Under the pieces are notes generated by a model. That model was given only the letters and a program-made list of their open reading frames with translations. It was not told the DNA's origin and ran no database searches. The position numbers and the translations under genes were made by a program. Shown in pieces: positions 33,813 through 41,561 of a DNA stretch of 64,000 nt. This DNA is from Pseudaeromonas sp038247115 (GTDB taxonomy: Bacteria; Pseudomonadota; Gammaproteobacteria; Enterobacterales; Aeromonadaceae): assembly GCA_038247115.1 (NCBI GenBank), contig JBBRVG010000007.1:1-64000 (forward strand). Direction: 5' to 3'. How positions within the stretch are numbered: position 1 is the stretch's first letter; every line of letters starts with the position of its first letter.

Positions 33813-33966
33813 AGACTCCATCCCTCTTTATTCCTAACAGGTAATTCCCAACAGGTGACAGGGACAGAGCCTTTTTTATTTGCCCGGTATGCTCGGTTGC
33901 TCACTCACTCGGGTTGGCGGAGCAGATCGGCTGAGATCTCGAGAGTAAAAAAAAGTTAAAAATTTG

Positions 33967-33995
33967 TGTAAGAAAACTCAAGGTGACTCCGACTA
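33967..33995 (+). promoter_or_regulatory. Candidate ECF-sigma promoter of the bufferin operon
   Basis: TGTAAG (33967-33972) and CGACTA (33990-33995) are separated by 17 bp, resembling ECF-type -35/-10 elements, about 100 bp before the bufA start. Support is positional, from the ECF sigma gene at the other end of the locus. Confidence 0.3.
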
Positions 33996-34096
33996 TGTCA
34001 TAGCAAGAGAAGAGAATCAGCGCGTCTGGCTTCTCCTCTCGACTGCCATGACCCGGGCCCATGCCCACCTTGATTGACCTCTACAGGAGTTCCACC

Positions 34097-34390
34097 ATGA
34101 CCAAATCAACTGCTGCTACCACCCTTGCCCTGGCGCTGGGCGCTGTTCTGACTGTCGCTGCTGCCCCGGCTTTCGCCGCTGATACCGCCGGGATGGAAAA
34201 ATGTTACGGCGTAGCCCTCAAGGGTAAGAATGATTGCAAAGCCGGGGCTGGAACCACCTGCGCCGGCACGGCGAAGATTGATTATCAGGGAGATGCCTGG
34301 AAGATGGTGCCGGCGGGCACCTGCGTACAAACCGCATCCCCGACATCCCCGACCGGCATGGGGCAGTTAGACGCCTTCCAGGCCAAGTAG
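34097..34390 (+). CDS. bufA: Bufferin precursor peptide (DUF2282, BufA-like)
   Basis: 97 residues; CAGGAG precedes ATG 34097. A Sec signal peptide (TTLALALGAVLTVAAAPAFA) leads a ~70-residue mature peptide with exactly four Cys: Cys36, Cys47, Cys55 and Cys76. The core EKCYGVALKGKNDC is the hallmark of DUF2282 bufferins. These are ribosomally made peptides whose Cys are oxidised to heterocycles by a DUF692 enzyme and that sequester copper in the periplasm. The following three genes are the standard partners, which makes the assignment strong. Confidence 0.9.
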   Translation: MTKSTAATTLALALGAVLTVAAAPAFAADTAGMEKCYGVALKGKNDCKAGAGTTCAGTAKIDYQGDAWKMVPAGTCVQTASPTSPTGMGQLDAFQAK

Positions 34391-34422
34391 AGCTGAGCTG
34401 CCATCCTTGAAGGAAGCCGACC

Positions 34423-35337
34423 ATGAATGCCATGACGCAACATGAGTTGCTCAGTGCTGCTTCCTCTTTCCAGCACGGAGGGGTCATGCCCCTTCGTGCC
34501 GGGATAGGGCTCAAGCCTGAACATTTTATCGAGATCCTGGAGACTCGGCCCACCGTGGGCTTTTTTGAAATCCATGCCGAAAATTACATGGTCGATGGGG
34601 GGCCATTTCACCACTACCTGACCCGGATCCGCGAGCTATATCCCTTGTCTATTCATGGCGTCGGGCTCTCCATTGGCGGGGAGCAACCGCTCGACAAGGC
34701 CCACTTGCAACGCCTGGCCGCCCTGCTGGATCGCTATCAGCCCGAGTTGTTCTCCGAGCATCTGGCTTGGGCCAGCCATGGCGGGCACTTTTTGAATGAC
34801 CTGTTGCCGTTGCCCTATCACGCCGGAACTCTGCAACGGGTCTGCGCGCATATCGATCAGGTTCAGGAGGCACTGCAACGACCCTTGTTGCTGGAGAATC
34901 CGGCGACCTATCTGGAGTTTGCCACCTCGGATCGCAGTGAGTCCGAGTTTATCCGCGACATCCTGCAACGTACCGGCTGCGGCTTGTTGCTGGATGTCAA
35001 TAACGTCTATGTCTCTTGCATCAACCATGGCCGAGATCCCTATGCCTATATTCGGGCGCTGGCCGGTTTATGGATCGGCGAAATCCATTTGGCAGGATTT
35101 GCCAGGGACTGGGATGCGGCCGGCGATCCGCTGCTGATCGACAGCCATGGCGCCCCCATCGCCGAGGCGGTGTGGCACTTGTATGAGTTTACCTTGCAGC
35201 AGCTGGGGCCCGCTCCGACCCTGATTGAACGGGATCAGAATATTCCGTCACTGGCGACCCTGTGCACCGAGGCGCAACAGGCCGAGCTGCGCCTTAGTGG
35301 GGTGGCTTGCATGCAACCGCGGCAGACAGCGCTATGA
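34423..35337 (+). CDS. bufB: DUF692 multinuclear non-haem iron oxidase, bufferin-modifying (BufB-like)
   Basis: 304 residues, TIM-barrel DUF692 (MbnB/TglH) family; GAAGGAAGCCGACC precedes the ATG. Conserved metal-site segments are present in order: FFEIHAENYM, SIHGVGLSIG, SEHLAWASH, LLENPATYL, LLDVNNVYVSC, IHLAGF, DSHG and LIERDQNIP. Such enzymes hold two or three irons and oxidise Cys residues of a partner peptide. It lies 32 bp after bufA and overlaps bufC by 4 bases (ATGA). Confidence 0.93.
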   Translation: MNAMTQHELLSAASSFQHGGVMPLRAGIGLKPEHFIEILETRPTVGFFEIHAENYMVDGGPFHHYLTRIRELYPLSIHGVGLSIGGEQPLDKAHLQRLAALLDRYQPELFSEHLAWASHGGHFLNDLLPLPYHAGTLQRVCAHIDQVQEALQRPLLLENPATYLEFATSDRSESEFIRDILQRTGCGLLLDVNNVYVSCINHGRDPYAYIRALAGLWIGEIHLAGFARDWDAAGDPLLIDSHGAPIAEAVWHLYEFTLQQLGPAPTLIERDQNIPSLATLCTEAQQAELRLSGVACMQPRQTAL

Positions 35338-36134
35338 GCGGGCAACAGGATTTTTATCAGGCGTTAGGGAGCCCGGAAGGACCGCTGCCGACGGGGCTCC
35401 ACACCTGGAATGGCTCAGATCCGGGGCGCCGCTTTGCCGTCTACCGGAACAATGTGCTGGCGTCATTAATTGATGCCTTGGCGGATAGCTTTCCAGTGGT
35501 ACAAGCCCTGGTCGGGGAGCCATTTTTTCGGGCCATGGCCCAGATATATGTCCGGGAGTTTCCTCCTGAGTCGCCCATTCTGGCGGAATACGGCGATCGA
35601 TTGCCGCCGTTTATCCGTCAGTTTGCACCAGCCACAGCTGTGCCCTATCTGGCCGATGTCGCGCAACTGGAATGGTTGCGCATCCGGGCGTTTCACAGTG
35701 CGGATGGCACGCGCGTCGCTACGGCCACACTGGCGACGGTCTGGGCTGATGTCGAGCACTTGCCAGATCGACGACTCACCCTGCATCCGTCGTTGCAACT
35801 GATCCGCTCTCCCTATGCGGTGGTCTCTATCTGGGCCGCTCATCAGGGGGACTGTGCACTGACGACGCCTCATCAGATCCAGCAACAGCTGGCAAGCCTG
35901 CGGCTGGATAGCCCGCAACAGGCGCTGCTGCTGCGGACAGGGCTGACCGTGGATCTGATCCCTGTGGATGCAGGAACCCATGGGTTCATCACCGGCTTGC
36001 AGCGGGGGCTGACGCTGGGTGAAGCCATGGCAGAGGCCAGCCAGCAGCATGCCGGATTCGAGGTAACGCCAGGCTTGACGCTACTGATCCAGCAGGGGGC
36101 CGTGATGGCCTTTTCGGACCCATTAACCCATTGA
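35334..36134 (+). CDS. bufC: DUF2063 partner protein of the bufferin enzyme (BufC-like)
   Basis: 266 residues. The N-terminal DUF2063 domain reads RRFAVYRNNVLASLIDALADSFPVVQALVGEPFFRAMAQIYV, with FPPESPILAEYGDRLPPFI following; these are the family signatures. It forms a complex with the DUF692 enzyme and presents the precursor peptide. The start ATG 35334 overlaps the bufB stop codon, indicating translational coupling. The C-terminal half is more variable, as in MbnC-like partners. Confidence 0.9.
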   Translation: MSGQQDFYQALGSPEGPLPTGLHTWNGSDPGRRFAVYRNNVLASLIDALADSFPVVQALVGEPFFRAMAQIYVREFPPESPILAEYGDRLPPFIRQFAPATAVPYLADVAQLEWLRIRAFHSADGTRVATATLATVWADVEHLPDRRLTLHPSLQLIRSPYAVVSIWAAHQGDCALTTPHQIQQQLASLRLDSPQQALLLRTGLTVDLIPVDAGTHGFITGLQRGLTLGEAMAEASQQHAGFEVTPGLTLLIQQGAVMAFSDPLTH

Positions 36135-36158
36135 CCCATGAATCCCGGGAGATAAGAG

Positions 36159-36686
36159 ATGAACAACCCGACAGAGCTCAAGCGGGCTGGAAACAGTCGC
36201 GCATCGGCCATCATCGCCATGCTGCGAAACGCTTGCCAGCGTATTCCGGACAGTGCTATCGCCTTACTGGCGCGCTTTTCCATTGCCGCCATTTTCTGGC
36301 AATCGGGGCAGACCAAGGTCGAAGGATTGGTCATCGATCTGCTCGCCGGCCGGGTGGAACTGGGCTGGCCCCGGCTGAGTGATTCGGCCCTGTATCTGTT
36401 TCGGGAGGAATATCGTCTGCCACTGCTCGATCCGGAAGTGGCGGCACTCGTCGCAGCCTCGGCCGAACATCTATTCCCTGTGCTGCTGTTGCTGGGACTG
36501 GGCACCCGCCTGGCGGCGAGCGGGTTGCTGGTCATGACAGCGACCATCCAACTGCTGGTTTACCCGGATGCCTATGCCACCCATGGCGTCTGGGCGGTCG
36601 CTTTATTGTTTTTGCTAGCCAAGGGAGCGGGGCGCTTCTCGCTGGATCATGGGTTGGCGCGCCGGTATGGTGTCACCGCGCCCTGA
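36159..36686 (+). CDS. DoxX-family membrane protein of the bufferin operon
   Basis: 175 residues with about four membrane segments (IALLARFSIAAIFWQSGQTKV, AALVAASAEHLFPVLLLLGLG, RLAASGLLVMTATIQLLVY, WAVALLFLLAKG) and the DoxX hallmark R-F-IAAIFW-SGQTK. DoxX proteins are regular members of DUF2282-DUF692-DUF2063 operons, probably acting as quinone-linked redox partners. GGGAGATAAGAG precedes ATG 36159. It is the last gene of the operon and faces the anti-sigma gene. Confidence 0.88.
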   Translation: MNNPTELKRAGNSRASAIIAMLRNACQRIPDSAIALLARFSIAAIFWQSGQTKVEGLVIDLLAGRVELGWPRLSDSALYLFREEYRLPLLDPEVAALVAASAEHLFPVLLLLGLGTRLAASGLLVMTATIQLLVYPDAYATHGVWAVALLFLLAKGAGRFSLDHGLARRYGVTAP

Positions 36687-36691
36687 GTCAT

Positions 36692-36718
36692 CGGCAAGCC
36701 AGTGTGGATGGCTTGCCG
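36692..36718. terminator. Bidirectional hairpin between doxX and the anti-sigma gene
   Basis: Perfect 10-bp stem CGGCAAGCCA / TGGCTTGCCG with a 7-base loop lies in the 49-bp gap between convergent genes. No T-tract, so termination strength is uncertain. Confidence 0.55.
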
Positions 36719-36735
36719 GGTCAAGAGGCTTCGAC

Positions 36736-36939
36736 TCAAGAGTGGGAGTCATCCTCCGGCGGCTGTTTTCCCTGCACATACAGCCGGGTGATCTGACGGA
36801 TGGAGCCCATCTGTTGGTCAAAGTTACGGCAGCCGGTACACATCATCAGATGTAGTTTCAGCGTCATCCGTTCGTTGAGGGTCAATGGCCGATCCTGGCT
36901 TTCCGAGAGTAGGCGCGTGGCCTCGCGACAGTTCAGCAT
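36736..36939 (-). CDS. Small zinc-finger (ZAS-type) anti-sigma factor
   Basis: 67 residues. The motif H-x3-C-x2-C (HLMMCTGC) with an upstream Cys (NCREATRLLSE) is the zinc-binding anti-sigma (ZAS/zf-HC2) signature. There is no membrane helix, so it should be cytosolic and may sense metal or redox directly. Its start overlaps the end of the sigma gene by 7 bp, the usual sigma/anti-sigma arrangement. Confidence 0.85.
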   Translation of the reverse strand: MLNCREATRLLSESQDRPLTLNERMTLKLHLMMCTGCRNFDQQMGSIRQITRLYVQGKQPPEDDSHS

Positions 36940-37565
36940 GATGATTTCTGCTCCATAAACCAGCGGCTATCCAGACACTCGCGTAACCGCATGCGGGCTC
37001 TGTAGAGCATGACATTCAGATTACTCAGCGAAATCTCGACGGCGCTGCAGATCTCGTCGGATTCCAGTTCAATAAATTCACGCATCATGAAGACGCGGGC
37101 CTGAGCCCCCGGCAGATTATCCAGGCAAGCCTCGAATACGCGCCAGAATTGTCCCTCGCGCACCGTCTCATGGGGATTTCCCCAATCGCCCGGCCTCTCG
37201 TCGGCAGGCCAATGGCCGCGCGCATCGAACAGGGCGGAGAAATCCTGCTCTTCATCCTCACTGCGCAGCAGACTGCTGGCGTCGGTGACGCGCTGCTTGT
37301 ACCTCAGTGTATCGGCAATCTTGTGCTTGAGAATGGCAAACACCCAGGTCTTGAGTGCCGCCCGGCCGCCGAAGGCGCGGGCATTCTGCAGGGCACCGGT
37401 GAGTGCCTCTTGTACGGCATCTTCCGCTAGCGCATGGTCAGCCAGTTGCAGCAGCGCAAATCGCAGCATCTGCTGGCGCAGATCGGCCAGAAATTGGTTA
37501 TCAAGTAGCTGCAGACTATGCTCGCCCGGGTTGTCGTCGATCACAGTGGGTGGTCCTTCTGTCAT
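36933..37565 (-). CDS. ECF-family RNA polymerase sigma factor
   Basis: 210 residues from ATG 37565, which has AAGGA at proper spacing. The sigma2 region (LADHALAEDAVQEALTGALQNA, LKTWVFAILKHKIADTLRYK) and sigma4 region (LPGAQARVFMMREFIELESDEIC, NLNVMLYRARMRLRECL) are clear and the linker is ECF-like. With the ZAS anti-sigma gene it probably controls the convergent bufferin operon in response to metal or oxidative stress. The C-terminal EQKSSC ends in a Cys. Confidence 0.92.
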   Translation of the reverse strand: MTEGPPTVIDDNPGEHSLQLLDNQFLADLRQQMLRFALLQLADHALAEDAVQEALTGALQNARAFGGRAALKTWVFAILKHKIADTLRYKQRVTDASSLLRSEDEEQDFSALFDARGHWPADERPGDWGNPHETVREGQFWRVFEACLDNLPGAQARVFMMREFIELESDEICSAVEISLSNLNVMLYRARMRLRECLDSRWFMEQKSSC

Positions 37566-37864
37566 GATCATTCCTTGCGCCAGATAGCCGCTTAGCTCTG
37601 GTCCTACTGTAACGGGGTGTATCGCAAAGCGATAGCCTATAACCGTTGATTCAACGATGAGTCAGACATAAAGCAAGTCTCGGGGATCAGGGATCGCCTA
37701 TGGGTGGGTGAAAATCCGTCACCTATATATTGCGAATGTGACAAGGACTCGAAATTATCCTTTTTTGACGTGATAGCGTGAGTCGTCAATGCAATTGATG
37801 AGTTAAACATTAACGCAACAAACACGTAACCCTATTAAAACAAATTAATATTCAAGGACTGACC

Positions 37865-39139
37865 ATGCAACAGAAAATAAAGTTCAGTACCGCTGCTTTT
37901 ATCTTTGCAGCTGTGTTGGCTATCAGCGGGTGTAATGATTCATCGAATGATGAAGTTATCGTCGATCCGGGTGTCACCAGTGATGTTCCCGTCACATTAA
38001 CGGATGATATTCGTAGTCGTGGATTTTCGGCCGATAGTGACAATACGGTGTTTATTTTCGATGTCGCCAAAGAGCAGGATCAACTCGATGCCAAGAAGGT
38101 AACCACGATTGAGAGTGTTGATATTCGTGGTTCATTCAATGGCTGGACATTGACATCCGGCTTTGCAATGACCGCCAGTACAACAGATGATGGTATTTGG
38201 TATTTATCATTACCTAATAGCAGTGTGGCGATCCCTGGCAACAGCGGACAACCGGAATTCAAATTTGTAGTGACCGGTACTGTAGATGGGGTTGCGGCAA
38301 CCGCTGCCTGGCTGGATATGTCGACGACCACACCAGCCGATTATATTACCGGTGGTAATGACCGGAACCATATTCTGGTGTTCCCTGGTGATGATATGAC
38401 ACAAGTCATTGCCAACCGGGACACGGCTAATACTGTCAAGACTCTGGCCGAGTTTGATTTGACCAGTGAAGCCGACAAACAAAAGATATCCAATTTCCGT
38501 CTGGTCCCCGGGACAAGCAAATTGTATCGCTCTTATCATCCGTTCAAGAAATCGCGCTCGCAGTTTGATACCGAAGATACCCGGGTAGCGCAAGTACAGA
38601 CTTATATGCAAGAGAAAGGGGTCCAGAGCGTTATCACTCTGTATAAGGATGAAACGGCGACTCTGGATGCGACAAAAAACGAAACTATTTCCAGCTATCA
38701 TCAGGCGTTGATTGATGCGGGACATAATTTGTATTTACCGGATGCGGATTATAATACGGTCTACTTTAGTTCCGACAGTGCCAAGTTCGGTGGCTGGATT
38801 AAACAAGTGGTCGAATTTATTATTAGTGATGCCAATCAGGCTCCGGTTGAAATACACTGCCGATTAGGGACTGATAGAACCGGGGTATTCTCGGCGGTGA
38901 TCGCTTCCTTGATGGGGGCATCATGGAGCGATATTGTCAGTGATTACCAAAGCTCGAATAATATGGCCATGAAAGAGTTCCGTGATTACAAGTTGCTGAA
39001 ATATTCATTCGAAAAAATGCTCAAAGTTGACCTGGATGATAGCAGTGTTAATTTGCAGCAGGAAATGACGACCTATATGATCTCGAATGGCTATCTCACG
39101 CAAGTCCAGATTGATGCATTAGTGGCTAAATTGAAATAA
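37865..39139 (+). CDS. Lipoprotein with CBM48-like glycan-binding domain and Cys-based phosphatase domain
   Basis: 424 residues. A signal peptide ends in a lipobox (AISGC, Cys23). Residues ~60-180 form a beta-rich module with GSFNGW (89-94), GIWYLSL and EFKFVVTG, the pattern of CBM48/AMPK glycogen-binding domains. Residues ~205-400 are a tyrosine/dual-specificity phosphatase domain with the active-site loop HCRLGTDRTG (331-340; Cys332, Arg338, matching C-x5-R-T). Together they would be a surface or periplasmic phosphatase acting on a glycan or glycan-bound target. By eye codon use is AT-richer than in neighbours, hinting at transfer. It ends at a strong terminator. Confidence 0.8.
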   Translation: MQQKIKFSTAAFIFAAVLAISGCNDSSNDEVIVDPGVTSDVPVTLTDDIRSRGFSADSDNTVFIFDVAKEQDQLDAKKVTTIESVDIRGSFNGWTLTSGFAMTASTTDDGIWYLSLPNSSVAIPGNSGQPEFKFVVTGTVDGVAATAAWLDMSTTTPADYITGGNDRNHILVFPGDDMTQVIANRDTANTVKTLAEFDLTSEADKQKISNFRLVPGTSKLYRSYHPFKKSRSQFDTEDTRVAQVQTYMQEKGVQSVITLYKDETATLDATKNETISSYHQALIDAGHNLYLPDADYNTVYFSSDSAKFGGWIKQVVEFIISDANQAPVEIHCRLGTDRTGVFSAVIASLMGASWSDIVSDYQSSNNMAMKEFRDYKLLKYSFEKMLKVDLDDSSVNLQQEMTTYMISNGYLTQVQIDALVAKLK

Positions 39140-39165
39140 AGGTTAGAAATAAAGCAACTCTAATC

Positions 39166-39196
39166 AATGGCGGTGAATAATATTCGCCGCCATTTT
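39166..39196 (+). terminator. Terminator of the phosphatase lipoprotein gene
   Basis: AATGGCGGTGAATA and TATTCGCCGCCATT pair with one G-T wobble, followed by TTTTGTTT. Confidence 0.85.
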
Positions 39197-39438
39197 GTTT
39201 CTAGTAATAACTTTATTGGTTGATTCATGGCTTCCTGATATCCATGCCATTGGATAGCATAGTATTTGCGACTAAATTTCTGGTCTGTACTTTTTCTCTC
39301 CATATCGCATAATCAATTTTTGTTATTTGCCGGAGGCTAGTCATTATTTTTGCGCATATTTATTAGTATGCAACGCAGTGATTATTAGATTGATTATCTA
39401 GAGTATGAATATTGCTAGCCGCGGGTAAAAGCGAGACG

Positions 39439-39467
39439 GAGCACACAGCAGGTAATACCGTGTGCTC
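39439..39467 (-). terminator. Terminator downstream of lipA
   Basis: GAGCACAC (39439-39446) and GTGTGCTC (39460-39467) pair. On the minus strand a CGTCTCGCTTTTAC tail follows. It starts 9 bp after the lipA stop. Confidence 0.55.
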
Positions 39468-39475
39468 AGCCTGGA

Positions 39476-40441
39476 TTATTTAACTTCCTTGCCCTGGGCT
39501 TGCAGATCCGCATGGTAGGAGGAGCGGACGAAGGGGCCACAGGCGGCGTGGGTGAAGCCCAGATCCAGAGCTATGGCCTTGAGCTCATCAAACTCGTGGG
39601 GCGGCACATAGCGCTTCACCGGCAGGTGGTGACGGCTGGGCTGCAGATACTGGCCCAGGGTCAGCATGGTGACGCCGTGGGCGCGCAGATCCTTGAGTAC
39701 CTCGACGATCTCGTCGTTGGTCTCCCCCAGTCCCATCATCAAGCCGGATTTGGTCGGCATATCCGGATGTTGCTCGCCCATACGGCGCAGCAATTCCAGC
39801 GACCATTTGTAGTCGGCACCCGGACGCGCCACCCGGTAGAGGCGGGGAGCGGTTTCCAGATTGTGGTTGAACACATCCGGCGGATTGGTTTTGAAGATCT
39901 CCAGCGCTGTCTCCATGCGACCGCGGAAGTCCGGGGTCAGGGTCTCGATGCGGGTGCTGGGAGACTCTTCCCGGATGGCGCGAATCGAATCGGCAAAGTG
40001 CTGGGCTCCGCCATCGCGCAGATCGTCCCGATCCACCGAGGTGATGACCACATACTTGAGTTTCATCTCGGCAATGGTGCGGCCGAGCTTGCGCGGCTCG
40101 TCGCTGTCCGGTGCCAGCGGGCGGCCATGGGCGACGTCGCAGAACGGGCAGCGACGGGTGCAGATAGCGCCCAGGATCATAAAGGTGGCGGTGCCGTGGT
40201 TAAAACACTCGGACAGATTCGGGCAGGACGCTTCCTCGCACACAGAGTGCAGGTTGTTCTTGCGCATTATGTTCTTCACCGCCTGGATCTTCTCGCTGGT
40301 GGCGGGCAGACGGATACGCATCCAGTCCGGTTTCTTCAGCGGTGCCTCGTCGGCATCCGGCATGAATTTCACCGGGATCAGCGCCATCTTGTCGGCATCA
40401 CGAAGTTTGATGCCGGGCTCTACGCGTACAGGTTTGCTCAT
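39476..40441 (-). CDS. lipA: Lipoyl synthase LipA
   Basis: 321 residues, radical-SAM enzyme that inserts two sulfurs into octanoyl groups on lipoyl domains. The auxiliary cluster cysteines are in CEEASCPNLSEC, the radical-SAM motif is CTRRCPFC (C-x3-C-x2-C), and the conserved C-terminal RSSYHA supplies the serine ligand. ATG 40441 is preferred; a GTG lies one codon upstream. It follows lipB after only a few bases, the usual order. Confidence 0.97.
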   Translation of the reverse strand: MSKPVRVEPGIKLRDADKMALIPVKFMPDADEAPLKKPDWMRIRLPATSEKIQAVKNIMRKNNLHSVCEEASCPNLSECFNHGTATFMILGAICTRRCPFCDVAHGRPLAPDSDEPRKLGRTIAEMKLKYVVITSVDRDDLRDGGAQHFADSIRAIREESPSTRIETLTPDFRGRMETALEIFKTNPPDVFNHNLETAPRLYRVARPGADYKWSLELLRRMGEQHPDMPTKSGLMMGLGETNDEIVEVLKDLRAHGVTMLTLGQYLQPSRHHLPVKRYVPPHEFDELKAIALDLGFTHAACGPFVRSSYHADLQAQGKEVK

Positions 40442-40444
40442 CAC

Positions 40445-41092
40445 TCAGCTCTCGGTTAGTTCAGTCCAGGTGGAATAGTCAATCAAGCGGGTCAGCTCGC
40501 CCAGTAGCAGGGGCTCGGCTTCGGCCACGGTTTGCGGACCGCCCAGCGTGGCGGTCTGGGTCATCGCCAGACCGGCATAGCCGCAAGGATTGATATGGCT
40601 AAAGGGGGTCAGATCCAGGTTGACGTTCAGTGCCAGGCCGTGAAACGAGCAGCCACGGCGAATGCGCAATCCCAGTGAGGCGATTTTGGCGCCCGCGACA
40701 TAGACGCCGGGGGCATCGGGCTTGGCGATCGCCTCGATCCCGGAGCGGGCGAGCAGGGCAATGACCGCCTGCTCCATCGCCGTCACCAGTTGCCGCACGC
40801 CCAGCCCCTTACGGCGAACATCAATCAGCAGATAGGCAACCAACTGGCCGGGACCATGGTAGGTGATCTGACCGCCGCGATCCGACTGCACCACAGGGAT
40901 ATCGGTCTGGTGCAGCAGGTGTTCGGCCTTACCGGCCTGGCCCTGGGTGTAGACGGCCTCGTGTTGCAGCAACCAGATTTCATCGGGAGTGTCGGCGTCC
41001 CGCTGATCGGTAAACGTCTGCATATCCTGCCAGGTTTGCAGGTAGGGACGGATGCCGAGATGGCGCACGATCAAGGGCATTTGCTGCAACAT
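40445..41092 (-). CDS. lipB: Lipoyl(octanoyl) transferase LipB
   Basis: 215 residues from ATG 41092, preceded by AAAGGAAACA. Active-site segments RGGQITYHGPGQLVAYLLID, the catalytic Lys in GAKIASLGLRIRRG and the catalytic Cys in GCSFHGLALNVNLDL are intact. It transfers octanoate from acyl carrier protein to lipoyl domains, ahead of LipA. It lies 73 bp downstream of ybeD, the standard gammaproteobacterial order. Confidence 0.96.
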   Translation of the reverse strand: MLQQMPLIVRHLGIRPYLQTWQDMQTFTDQRDADTPDEIWLLQHEAVYTQGQAGKAEHLLHQTDIPVVQSDRGGQITYHGPGQLVAYLLIDVRRKGLGVRQLVTAMEQAVIALLARSGIEAIAKPDAPGVYVAGAKIASLGLRIRRGCSFHGLALNVNLDLTPFSHINPCGYAGLAMTQTATLGGPQTVAEAEPLLLGELTRLIDYSTWTELTES

Positions 41093-41165
41093 TGTTTCCT
41101 TTTTGTAAAATTCGCCGGTCATTATAACCAGCGACTGGATGATTACCAGTCAGATGTGAGGCCGA

Positions 41166-41435
41166 TCACAGCACCATCCGCACCAGCTCCAGCTTGCCCA
41201 GCTCCACATACATGGTCTCCAGATGTTCCTTGCTGGTCGCTGTGACTGTGACGCTGACCGAGACATAATTGCCTTTGGCGCTGGGGCGCAGGGTTGGCGA
41301 ATAGTCGGCCGGAGCATGTTGTTGCAGCACGGCAACCACCTGATCGGCCAGCTCGGGATGGGAAACACCCAGCACCTTGAACGGGAACTGGCAGGGGAAC
41401 TCGAGGAGTTCATCAAACTTGGTATTCAGCGACAT
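41166..41435 (-). CDS. ybeD: YbeD/DUF493 family protein
   Basis: 89 residues with the ACT-like DUF493 fold: FDELLEFPCQFPFKVLGVSHPEL, PSAKGNYVSVSVTVTATSKEHLE and LYVELG-like YVELGKLELVRMVL at the end. ATG 41435 follows AGAGAGAACACC. It lies between dacA and lipB as in enterobacteria. The exact function is unknown. Confidence 0.94.
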   Translation of the reverse strand: MSLNTKFDELLEFPCQFPFKVLGVSHPELADQVVAVLQQHAPADYSPTLRPSAKGNYVSVSVTVTATSKEHLETMYVELGKLELVRMVL

Positions 41436-41510
41436 GGTGTTCTCTCTTGCTTGCATCGCCTGACGGCAGGTGATGACGTGATACGGGGTTTCTATTCATT
41501 CTGGACCAAT

Positions 41511-41539
41511 AAACAGGCCCTGACATGCAGGGCCTGTTT
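41511..41539 (-). terminator. Terminator of dacA
   Basis: A 12-bp perfect stem AAACAGGCCCTG / CAGGGCCTGTTT with a 5-base loop, 22 bp after the dacA stop on the minus strand. The arm itself supplies a short T-run. Confidence 0.85.
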
Positions 41540-41561
41540 CGTCTGTCTTCAGCGTGGTGGC

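Larger units (their letters stand above)
33666..34096. other. Gene-free stretch between anfA and the bufferin operon
   Basis: About 430 bp with no supported gene. It contains a dispersed palindromic repeat (33732-33812), a short sequence AACAGGTGACAGGGACAGAG followed by a T-run (33851-33877), and a candidate ECF promoter shortly before the operon. Confidence 0.6.
39140..39475. other. Gene-free AT-rich stretch between the phosphatase lipoprotein gene and lipA
   Basis: About 335 bp. It holds two facing terminators (39166-39196 and 39439-39467). I see nothing else in the AT-rich middle part. Confidence 0.6.

Noticed and set aside
37608..37635. ECF-like TGTAAC-N16-CGATAG pair on the plus strand
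   Set aside because: It would read towards the phosphatase lipoprotein gene 230 bp away, not towards the sigma operon, and such pairs occur by chance; too weak to annotate.
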